A stretch of 64,000 nt of DNA from Hyunsoonleella jejuensis (GTDB lineage: Bacteria > Bacteroidota > Bacteroidia > Flavobacteriales > Flavobacteriaceae), in the NCBI RefSeq assembly GCF_900111025.1, contig NZ_FOFN01000003.1, positions 186,001-250,000 on the forward strand. The letters run 5' to 3'. Each line of letters starts with the position of its first letter. Within the stretch, counting starts at the first letter, position 1. The notes beneath the pieces are model-generated. The model was not told where the DNA came from and ran no database searches. It was given only the letters and a program-made list of their open reading frames with translations. Below are positions 57,601 to 64,000 of the stretch, piece by piece. Position numbers and translations under genes: made by a program.

Positions 57601-58028
57601 AAACTACATTTACGATTCATAAAAAAATGCTTGTAGAAGGTATAAAATGTAGGCTAGATTTAGGTGAAGTGAATATAGCAGCACGTGTTTTTGTAAATGG
57701 CAAAGACATAGGTATGGTGTGGATGAAACCATATGTTATTGATATTAGTTCAGCAATTCAATTAGGTGAAAATACCTTAAAAATTGAGGTAACCAATCAG
57801 TGGACAAACCGCTTGATTGGAGATGAGCATTTTCCTGATGCAACAGGATATCATGCCGATAAATCAAAGAAGATGCCCGATTGGTTTATAAACAATGAAC
57901 CGGCTCCACTTAAACAACGTAGTACGTTTACGACATTCAACTTTTATACAAAAGATAGTGAATTGATACCTGCAGGTCTTGTTGGGCCAGTAAAGTTAAT
58001 TTTTTCAAAAAAATCGTTACTAAAATAG
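54678..58028 (+). CDS. GH106-like alpha-L-rhamnosidase lipoprotein (paralogue 3)
   Basis: 1116 residues, lipobox LSC near residue 18. It carries PPPEARPRTWMHSMSSNMSKE and HNCDGWTSSGGPWVTPEHSM; the family NCPGW is NCDGW here. EIDSYEVGGQNW and VSAESFSAQPNINW hold candidate catalytic glutamates, and FFHRFTHQPNTHVMPGLTMYQWG follows. The C-terminal sandwich is present (RLDLGEVNIAARVFVNGKDIG), with a longer tail (PDWFINNEPAPLKQ). Neighbouring paralogue 2 and this gene are old duplicates with clearly different sequences, so they probably have different linkage preferences. Confidence 0.85.
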   Translation: MNIKLRYIFTILMVVLSCKQQKSNVELENNFKNPPPEARPRTWMHSMSSNMSKEGFTKDLEAMADAGIGGIILFNVTTGKPKKGKVIFNSHEHIEMTAHAAKECERLGLTFGIHNCDGWTSSGGPWVTPEHSMKQLTFSQQIVKGGKVKVNLETPSSVADFYQDVAVIAYPSLVSELADENNQPIVKSSDKKLNLSIINDGKIEEKTTLKVEKEGVEWVEFQYNKPFRANSIYLNFHTRVSREMRLVLKVSDDGINYTKAAELKPLRMGKIEHGVDMILNNIQAKYFRIEVPVSLDISEISLSAVKKFDNILARTSLFKLENHRIPSIKGAKKDATIRKEDIINLSAFMDENGSLQTELPKGDWTIMRFGYTITGAVNGPASEEGRGWEVDKMSRESFKIFYEGYVRNVIDASKKVAPNALQYIEIDSYEVGGQNWTKDYQSFFKEELGYDIIEYLPLYAGRYIDNADTTERILWDVRNFNSKLMTDNYFDYFTELCHEDGLISYVEPYSFNSGFNELDATKKVDIPMGEFWMHQRYQAETAVSGARIYGKNIVSAESFSAQPNINWKGHPGTLKLTGDKAWTLGINEFFFHRFTHQPNTHVMPGLTMYQWGSHIDRTQTWWYNAGKAWFEYLARGQYILRQGIPVSNLLVFVGDGSPNSIVHRRNLKIKNQTNFDCINADALINRISVKDKTLNLPNGIQYHGLHLTNTKEMRLSTLKKIAELAQESILIVGAKPETIGGYNNSDIDKNEFDRLVDLVWGKPTTYEKADWDELFANNNVPVDLKISNGEEIEYIHRKTKTEDIYFFYNPTDKEKTFDCTFNVDGKIPELWNQMTGETTKLGAFEHKNGQTQVAISFPAEGSGFIVFRESSKGVKSVDPKNALNNKNLRFTLNTDNVIQVESNQTETLKLELSDGTKKSLAIKNLPGNVLLKNAWNVEFPDTKSGGRKVVFDSLMDWTHHAGEEIKHYSGTANYETTFTIHKKMLVEGIKCRLDLGEVNIAARVFVNGKDIGMVWMKPYVIDISSAIQLGENTLKIEVTNQWTNRLIGDEHFPDATGYHADKSKKMPDWFINNEPAPLKQRSTFTTFNFYTKDSELIPAGLVGPVKLIFSKKSLLK

Positions 58029-58098
58029 TGATAAAGTGTTTTTTGATTCATTGAAGAATCTAGATAATTTATAAGAGTAGAATTATAAACAGTTTTGT

Positions 58099-60024
58099 AT
58101 GAAGTCATTAGTTATTAAATTTAATTTATTTGTTTTTTCATTTCTTTATTTTAGCAACCTTTCTGCTCAAGAAGCACCTTCTTGGGTCGATTTCTGTACT
58201 AACAGAGAAAGTGGAAAGATGAGAAATAGTGTATTGTTAGATTATTCGTATGCTGGGTATCACTTTTCTGAAAAACCAATTCCAGATTTATCAACGTGGA
58301 ATACCATTTCAGTAATTGATTATGGAGCTACACCTAACGATGATACTTATGATGAAGTTGGAATTCAATCAGCCATTGATGCTGCAGAAGCTAGTGGAGT
58401 ACCTACCGTAGTGTATTTTCCATCGGGAAGATACAAAGTAGGTAGCGAGAAGAATAAAGGCAAACCTATTGAGGTGAACAAAAGTTTTATTGTGTTGAAA
58501 GGTGCAGGATCAGGGACAGATGGAACAGAAATTTTTGCAGATAAACACGGAGATGTAGCTCTAAGGTGGAACACCCCATGGCAATTTTTGTTTGAACCTT
58601 GGAAACGTTCTTCAACTAAAATAGCATCCATTACAAGTAGTATTCAACGAGGTGACAAGACTGTGGAAGTTGACAACAGTACCGCTATTGTTGCAGGTCA
58701 GTTAGTGGAATTAGCACATCAAGGTGTTGAGAATTTGGAGTTAAACTTACCTGGACTAGAATACAGCTCTAAGTGGCCATCCATTAATAAAAACGGTATT
58801 ATGGTAATGGAAAAACATTTGGTCACAAAAGTGAAAGGGAATACCATTTACTTTAAAAACCCAGTGAACTATAACGTGCCATTAAATGGAGACTATGCTA
58901 GTATTAAAACTTTTGAGCCAATAGAAGAAGTTGGCGTACAGGATATTCTATTTACTAGTGCATGGAAAGATTATCCTGAAGATTTTGTTCATCACGCAAA
59001 TAACATTGTTGATTATGCTTGGCGTGCAGTCCGTTATAAAAATGTATATAATAGTTGGATTAAAAATGTAAAATTTCGAGATTGGAATGACTGCATACAA
59101 ATTTCTGAAAGTTTTTCGGTTACGGTAAAAGACATACAAGTTTCTGGTAAGCAAGGGCATGCATCTTATATGGCAGCGGCTTCTACAGGTGTGCTTTTTG
59201 GAAATTGCAAGGATAATGTACCAGTAGGTTTCAATGATGCAGGAGGGCAGGCACATGGACCCGCATTTCAAAGGTCATCTACAGGTTGTGTTTACACTAA
59301 CGTGAAAATGCAAAAACATCAATCTGTAGATTGTCATAGCGAAACTCCTTATGGTAATTTGTTTGATAATATTCAGGGAGGTTGTTTTAGAGGAAATGGT
59401 GGCTCAGAAAAAGTATATCCAAATAGTGGACCAGATCTTGTTTTTTGGAATTTTGTTCATTCCTCTAATTATGCAATACATGAATTTGATTTTTGGAGTA
59501 TCAATAAGCGCCGATTACACACCTATGCAAAACCAAAGTTTGTAGGCTTTACTTCTCCTGGAGAGGATATTTCTTTTAAAAACGTAGGGTTGGATGAGTT
59601 GCATGGTACACAAGTATATCCACAATCCCTATTTGATGCTCAATTGCAATTACGATTGTATGACGTTTATGCTAGTGCCTCTTCACAAAAAAAAGGATGT
59701 CCTGCTTTAAATGTATTAAATAACAAAGTAAATGATTTTTGGAGTCCAAAGAACAGCTTGGAAGATAGTTATTTGATGTTGGATTTTGGTACAAATAGAA
59801 GTGTCAATTCTATTTTTTTAAAGGAAAATCAAAAATCAATAAAGAAATTTAAACTTGAATGTTGGATTGATGGTGGATGGGTGAGTTATATGCCAAAACA
59901 ATCTGCTAATACAGACAACGCTTGGGAACTAGATAGCATGGTCGTCACACGGAAAGTAAAACTCGTAATTGAAGAAACTTACCCTAATAGGCCTATTCAA
60001 ATTATTGAATTTAAAGCTCTTTAA
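58099..60024 (+). CDS. Right-handed beta-helix protein (pectate-lyase superfamily, DUF4955-like)
   Basis: 641 residues, signal peptide ending near LSAQ (residue 24). The segment VIDYGATPNDDTYDEVGIQSAIDAAEASG with VYFPSGRYKVG is the classic N-terminal turn of pectate-lyase-superfamily beta-helices. Helix coils continue to about residue 470 (RYKNVYNSWIKNVKFRDWNDCIQ, CVYTNVKMQKHQSVDCHSETPYGN, DLVFWNFVHSS). The C-terminal part resembles DUF4955 and a small discoidin-like end (YLMLDFGTNRSVNSIFLKEN). It may be a lyase or hydrolase for a uronate- or galacturonate-containing part of the glycan; no catalytic triad can be named. The gene seems to have been inserted between a GH106-like gene, of which only the tail remains, and its former upstream neighbour. 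Confidence 0.75.
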   Translation: MKSLVIKFNLFVFSFLYFSNLSAQEAPSWVDFCTNRESGKMRNSVLLDYSYAGYHFSEKPIPDLSTWNTISVIDYGATPNDDTYDEVGIQSAIDAAEASGVPTVVYFPSGRYKVGSEKNKGKPIEVNKSFIVLKGAGSGTDGTEIFADKHGDVALRWNTPWQFLFEPWKRSSTKIASITSSIQRGDKTVEVDNSTAIVAGQLVELAHQGVENLELNLPGLEYSSKWPSINKNGIMVMEKHLVTKVKGNTIYFKNPVNYNVPLNGDYASIKTFEPIEEVGVQDILFTSAWKDYPEDFVHHANNIVDYAWRAVRYKNVYNSWIKNVKFRDWNDCIQISESFSVTVKDIQVSGKQGHASYMAAASTGVLFGNCKDNVPVGFNDAGGQAHGPAFQRSSTGCVYTNVKMQKHQSVDCHSETPYGNLFDNIQGGCFRGNGGSEKVYPNSGPDLVFWNFVHSSNYAIHEFDFWSINKRRLHTYAKPKFVGFTSPGEDISFKNVGLDELHGTQVYPQSLFDAQLQLRLYDVYASASSQKKGCPALNVLNNKVNDFWSPKNSLEDSYLMLDFGTNRSVNSIFLKENQKSIKKFKLECWIDGGWVSYMPKQSANTDNAWELDSMVVTRKVKLVIEETYPNRPIQIIEFKAL

Positions 60025-60050
60025 AGTGACTTTTGACTTGAAGAGATTAT

Positions 60051-60239
60051 GTAGAAAATAAACTAGAAATTGAAGTGGTGAATTTATGGCTAAATCAATT
60101 GATAAGAGATAAATCACGTGCAGAAGACGAAAAGTACACTTGGATAGTTATCGATAAAATCACACCTGAATCTCCATTGCAAAAATCAGGATTGTTAGGG
60201 CCAGTGGTTATTGAGTCTGTGGAGTATAAATATAATTAA
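60051..60239 (+). pseudogene. Remnant C-terminus of a fourth GH106-like rhamnosidase
   Basis: The frame ending with TAA at 60237-60239 reads ENKLEIEVVNLWLNQLIRDK, SRAEDEKYTWIVIDKITPES and PLQKSGLLGPVVIESVEYKY. This matches the last ~60 residues of the protein at 51419 (ENQLEIEVVNLWRNQLIKDK, then SEDEKYTWLVIDDIKP and SGLLGPVTLETI), and the DNA is also clearly similar. No start codon or upstream body is present; the intact beta-helix gene ends only 26 bases before. It is a deletion relic, 10 bases ahead of the GH2 start. Confidence 0.9.
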
Positions 60240-60249
60240 AAGAAAAACA

Positions 60250-63200
60250 ATGAAAAGGTCCTTTTATTTGATATTAGTGGTTGCCTTAGGTCTATCAAAA
60301 CAAATAAATGCCCAAAATGCAGAGAAGTATATCGAGCTTTTGGTGGGGAAACCAGATGTAGAATGGTTGGATTATTTAGATAATGAACTACCAACGCATC
60401 AACTAGATTTTACGAAACGGCACGCTTCAGGATTTAATCAAACAGATAAAAATGCTAGAAAACAAGCATTTCTAAATGCGCCATGGCATTTTTTTAAAAA
60501 TCAAAACAATCAAGGAAAAACTGCTCCTGAACTAGTTTCAATTCCTCATACTTTTGAAAAAGAAAGACAATACCATTCTGCATGGTATTGTTCAAAATAT
60601 AACTTAAAAAAATCAAACGAAGAGCGTTATTTTTTAATGCTTAGTCGGGTAGATTTAATAAGTAGCGTGTATGTAAACGGGAAAAAGATAGGTTCACATA
60701 TTGGCGCGTACACACCATTTGAATTTGATGTAACAAATGAGTTAAAAGACGGCGATAATCTAATTGCCATTTTTGTTTATGATAAAAGTGGAGCCGTTGA
60801 TGGTGATCGTTTAATTACCCAAGTAGGGCCTAATTACATGCAGGCGAATGAAAATAGGTTTAAACACCCAGGCGGAATAGATGATGTGCCTATTTTAGAA
60901 GTGCGAAATCCACAGCATATCGATAATGTTTTTGTAAAAACGTCTACACGCTTAAACGAAATTGAAGTTGAATTTGAACTAAATCGAAATCTTGATGCAT
61001 CAAAACTAAAACTCACTTTTGACATATTAAAGTGGCCAAATGGTGAAAAAGTAGATTTAAAAATCCCTGACGCAAATTACAACAGTATTAAAAATGGGGT
61101 AAACTCAATAAAAACAAAATGGGATAATCCTGAGCTTTGGAGTCCAGACCATCCCAATTTGTATGTTTTACGAACCACTTTAAAAAGCGAATCGGGTACA
61201 GATGTTGTTGAAACCCGGTTTGGTTTTCGTGAGTTTTGGATTGATGGTAAAACCTTTATGTTAAATGGTGTACCAACTAAATTAAGAGGCGAGTCGCACT
61301 ACCATTTGTTTCGTCAGGGTGTCGATTTTCATCGAGAGGTATTTAATATGCATAAGAAATTATTTCAATCCAACGCTTGCAGAGTCCATGCTTTTATGCC
61401 GCATCCAGATATTTTTTTAGGAGCTGATGAAGCTGGTATTTTAATTGTAAATCAATCAGCTGTTTGGTCGGTTAACGGACAATTATATGCCAGAGGAGGC
61501 GATGTTCTATTAAACAATCTTGAACGTGAGTATGAAGCCTGGGTAAACCGTGACAGAAATTGTCCTTCGGTTGTTATTTGGGATATAGAAAATGAAATGT
61601 TACGTTTTGATTTTGATTTACACTTGTCTTGGATTTCTAAATTACCTGAATTTGTTACCAAATATGATGATACAAGACCAATAAATTTGTCAGGAGCAGG
61701 ATGGTTTAGCCCCAATCAAGATATGGTGTCTTTGCATATGCAAGACCATTATGCCCGCATCATGCACGACTGGAAAACGAAGGACACCAGGCCCTTAATT
61801 ACAGGCGAGTTTTGGGTGGGTGCACGTGCAGACCAACGTTTGCCAAGTGCGCCAGAAATCTCCTCAGAACACGAAAGGTACGTAGAAGAAGCTGCAACTT
61901 ATGAGCGTAATATTTTAGAAATGCGCTATTTTGATATTTCAGGGTTTATGCCATTTAGAATTTCAATTCTTGGTTTAAAACAACGGCCACATTCAACCGA
62001 AGGTTATGCGTTTACAGCACCAGACAAATTGAATAAAGAAAAGCGTTCAGACGATGTAATAATAAAACTGAGACATGCTTTACAGCCCGTAACGACATTC
62101 TTTTGGCCTCGTGAAAAATATTATGATGCCCACCAGCCATTTCAGCGCGAATTGGTTATTTGCAATGATAGTGAAACAAAAGATCAATTTGAGATTCAAT
62201 GGAAATGGGAGGGGCAAGAAGCTTCAAAACAGCTTATAGTCATGGCTCCAGGAGAGCAAAGAAAATTAAATATTAAAACTACAGCTCCAAAAACGACTAC
62301 AAGTATTATAGCATTAATAAAAAAGAACGAAAAAATTATATCTGCCGATACCATTTCAATGCATCCCATACAACAAAAAATGACTAAGTCAACGCAATCT
62401 ATTCGCGTTTTTGATGATGCCGAATTGGTAAATAAACTTTTAGCGGCAGGATATAATGCTTCAGGAGATAATTTAATACCCAAACCTAACGAAAATGTAC
62501 TTTGGGTAATCCCTGAGCATGCCAATAATAGAGCACTTGAAGCATTAAAAGACGATATTCTAATCTATTTACAAGAAGGCGGTAATATATTATGTTTAAA
62601 ACAAGAGCAAGTGCCCACATGGTTTCCTGTAAAATTTCAGTTTTGGTCGGCAAATCTAGTACATCTGCATTCTTACGCTGCCATGGGTTGGGAAGGGTTA
62701 AATAAAGACTTGCGCTATGCTAAATTTGCCACTATTCTAGCTCCAACTCACCCAATTTTTGATGGTATTAATAATACTTCCCTACATATGTGGAATACTT
62801 TTGATGGGCGTGTGGCGGACGATGCTTATGTTCGCCCAAGTAGCATAGATAAATATGAGTCTGGTAATTGGAGGCCACTAGCAGCATCAGCAAAAAATAC
62901 ACAAATGAGTTTAGCTGAAATTTTTTATGGTAAAGGAACATTAATAGCATGCCAACTTCATGTGATTGAAAATTTAAAAAACCCTCAAGCTAAACGCTTA
63001 TTTGATAATACACTCAGCTACTTAGCAAACAAAGAGGCAAAACAACTTGATGGAGAAGTCGTTATCGAAGGTTCCATTTCTCCTGAAATGATATCTAGAA
63101 TAACAGGTGCTAACAATCAAAACTTGATGGGTCATCAAGACACCAAATACATGTTTGCTTTTGAGGGGGCTAATCAGGAAAATATTAAGAAATGGGCTGA

Positions 63201-64000
63201 AAAAGGTGGTACCGTACTAGCATTTTCAACTAAAGTGATAAAGGATTTTAGTGGCATAGAAGTTATTCCTGCTAAGGAAGATGTGAGTTATACAGCCACG
63301 AAAATCAATAATCATCCTTTACTGGAAGGCATTTCTTCAGGGAATTTTAAGTCGACCATAACAGATGGTTATTTTAAAGGCATGCCAAAAAATGCCAAAG
63401 TATTATTGCAAGGTTTTGAAAGTGACATGGGATTATGGCGAATTAAAGAAGCGGGACCTGTAATGATTTCAATACCATATGGAAAAGGTGAAATTATTAT
63501 GTCAACAATAATTATTAATGAAAAATCTAGTAATGCTTCAAAAGAATTTTTAAGACAGCTACTTTCTAATATTAACGTCCCCATAGCTTATAAGGAATTA
63601 AGTCCTGAGGTAACCACTATTAAAAAGACCATACCTATTAAAGTGGATGGAAAGTTAGATGAATGGCTAGATGATATGGAGGACCGTTTTGTTTCCCAGT
63701 ATATACATGCACAACCGGTGTATTTAACTTCTGAACAGCGGTTAGAAGGTCCTACAGCTTATGATTTAAGACTTTCAGGAATTAATTATTTTTTATGGAA
63801 TAAGGAAGCGTTGCATATAGCGGGTGTTATTTTTAGTGAAGAAAAAACGGCTATGTCTGGGATCAGATATGGTGCTGAAAAGACATATACACAACAAATA
63901 CTTTTTAATGATGATGTTATTGATGTTACGTTTGAAAATGAAAAACTATCTGTAAAAGTCAATGGAAAAACCAATGATGCTATTGCATTTGAAAACAGTC
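60250..64000 (+). CDS. GH2-family glycosidase with C-terminal CBM9-like domain (3' end outside window)
   Basis: The frame is open from the ATG at 60250 to the right edge (1250 residues, no stop), so the gene continues. Signal peptide MKRSFYLILVVALGLSKQIN, cleavage near NAQ. Domains: GH2 sugar-binding jelly roll (about 75-185, SVYVNGKKIGSHIGAYTPFEFDV), Ig-like domain, and TIM barrel starting at MLNGVPTKLRGESHYH. The acid/base is Glu449 in VVIWDIENEM and the likely nucleophile Glu520 in LITGEFWVG. About 700-1110 holds two alpha/beta stretches reminiscent of glutamine-amidotransferase-like domains (VLWVIPEHANNRALEALKDD, GGTVLAFSTKVIKDF). From about 1128 there is a CBM9-like start (IPIKVDGKLDEWLDDMEDRF). 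GH2 members in ulvan loci act on uronate- or galactose-type residues. Substrate is unknown. Confidence 0.88.
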   Translation, partial: MKRSFYLILVVALGLSKQINAQNAEKYIELLVGKPDVEWLDYLDNELPTHQLDFTKRHASGFNQTDKNARKQAFLNAPWHFFKNQNNQGKTAPELVSIPHTFEKERQYHSAWYCSKYNLKKSNEERYFLMLSRVDLISSVYVNGKKIGSHIGAYTPFEFDVTNELKDGDNLIAIFVYDKSGAVDGDRLITQVGPNYMQANENRFKHPGGIDDVPILEVRNPQHIDNVFVKTSTRLNEIEVEFELNRNLDASKLKLTFDILKWPNGEKVDLKIPDANYNSIKNGVNSIKTKWDNPELWSPDHPNLYVLRTTLKSESGTDVVETRFGFREFWIDGKTFMLNGVPTKLRGESHYHLFRQGVDFHREVFNMHKKLFQSNACRVHAFMPHPDIFLGADEAGILIVNQSAVWSVNGQLYARGGDVLLNNLEREYEAWVNRDRNCPSVVIWDIENEMLRFDFDLHLSWISKLPEFVTKYDDTRPINLSGAGWFSPNQDMVSLHMQDHYARIMHDWKTKDTRPLITGEFWVGARADQRLPSAPEISSEHERYVEEAATYERNILEMRYFDISGFMPFRISILGLKQRPHSTEGYAFTAPDKLNKEKRSDDVIIKLRHALQPVTTFFWPREKYYDAHQPFQRELVICNDSETKDQFEIQWKWEGQEASKQLIVMAPGEQRKLNIKTTAPKTTTSIIALIKKNEKIISADTISMHPIQQKMTKSTQSIRVFDDAELVNKLLAAGYNASGDNLIPKPNENVLWVIPEHANNRALEALKDDILIYLQEGGNILCLKQEQVPTWFPVKFQFWSANLVHLHSYAAMGWEGLNKDLRYAKFATILAPTHPIFDGINNTSLHMWNTFDGRVADDAYVRPSSIDKYESGNWRPLAASAKNTQMSLAEIFYGKGTLIACQLHVIENLKNPQAKRLFDNTLSYLANKEAKQLDGEVVIEGSISPEMISRITGANNQNLMGHQDTKYMFAFEGANQENIKKWAEKGGTVLAFSTKVIKDFSGIEVIPAKEDVSYTATKINNHPLLEGISSGNFKSTITDGYFKGMPKNAKVLLQGFESDMGLWRIKEAGPVMISIPYGKGEIIMSTIIINEKSSNASKEFLRQLLSNINVPIAYKELSPEVTTIKKTIPIKVDGKLDEWLDDMEDRFVSQYIHAQPVYLTSEQRLEGPTAYDLRLSGINYFLWNKEALHIAGVIFSEEKTAMSGIRYGAEKTYTQQILFNDDVIDVTFENEKLSVKVNGKTNDAIAFENS

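Noticed and set aside
1-64000. Defence, phage, integrative element or CRISPR content as the special system.
   Set aside because: No integrase, transposase, repeat-spacer array or toxin/defence domain was seen; the content is consistently carbohydrate catabolism.

Overview
This window is a large carbohydrate-degradation locus (polysaccharide utilisation locus, PUL) from a marine member of the Bacteroidota, most likely a Flavobacteriaceae bacterium. The DNA is AT-rich. It has a SusD protein, many Bacteroidota-type lipoprotein signals, a type IX secretion (T9SS) tail and TAnnTTTG-like promoter elements. A PL28 ulvan lyase, a GH105 unsaturated glucuronyl hydrolase, a sulfatase-GH78 fusion, five GH78 domains in all, three GH106-like proteins, two more sulfatases, and GH43, GH3 and GH2 enzymes point to ulvan. 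Ulvan is the sulfated rhamnose/glucuronate/iduronate/xylose polysaccharide of green algae. I saw no tRNA, rRNA, CRISPR array, insertion sequence or phage gene.

Layout: 1-2686, end of a SusD gene and a DUF1735/DUF4361 glycan-binding lipoprotein, closed by a strong terminator. 3001-6965, a two-domain DUF1080 lipoprotein with two Tat-exported Gfo/Idh/MocA oxidoreductases, i.e. a candidate 3-keto-glycoside cleavage module. 7225-12619, sulfatase-GH78 fusion and a DUF5060-type putative glycosidase. 12802-18551, cytoplasmic oxidoreductase, GH43, GH3, GH105, terminator. 18626-23522, a gene remnant, an unassigned 879-aa putative glycosidase and a sulfatase. 23609-27064, GH106-like. 27219-28787, T9SS-secreted PL28 ulvan lyase, terminator. 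29022-30935, heparinase-like protein, possibly the oligo-ulvan dehydratase. 30936-31811 (minus strand), AraC regulator. 31989-42470, three GH78 rhamnosidases and a sugar isomerase. 42572 to the right edge, GH78, heparinase-like, sulfatase, CBM9/PKD protein, amidohydrolase fusion, two GH106-like, a beta-helix protein and a GH2 cut off at 64000.

Likely workflow (inference): the secreted PL28 cuts ulvan outside the cell, SusC/D-type proteins import oligomers, GH105 or the dehydratase and lyase-like enzymes process uronate ends, sulfatases remove sulfate from rhamnose, GH78/GH106 release rhamnose, and GH43/GH3/GH2 act on xylose or other residues.

The most striking unlisted signal is a 45-bp promoter architecture found in front of all nine transcription units that start on the plus strand inside the window. 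It is two CAGGAY-like half-sites exactly 10 bp apart, then a TAnnTTTG-like -7 element starting exactly 27 bp after the start of the second half-site. I propose it is the operator of the locus-wide activator, possibly the AraC protein encoded here. Three decayed gene ends also lie at unit junctions: a sialate O-acetylesterase-like C-terminus, a signal peptide plus T9SS tail, and a GH106-like C-terminus. They show that the locus has recently lost genes by deletion.
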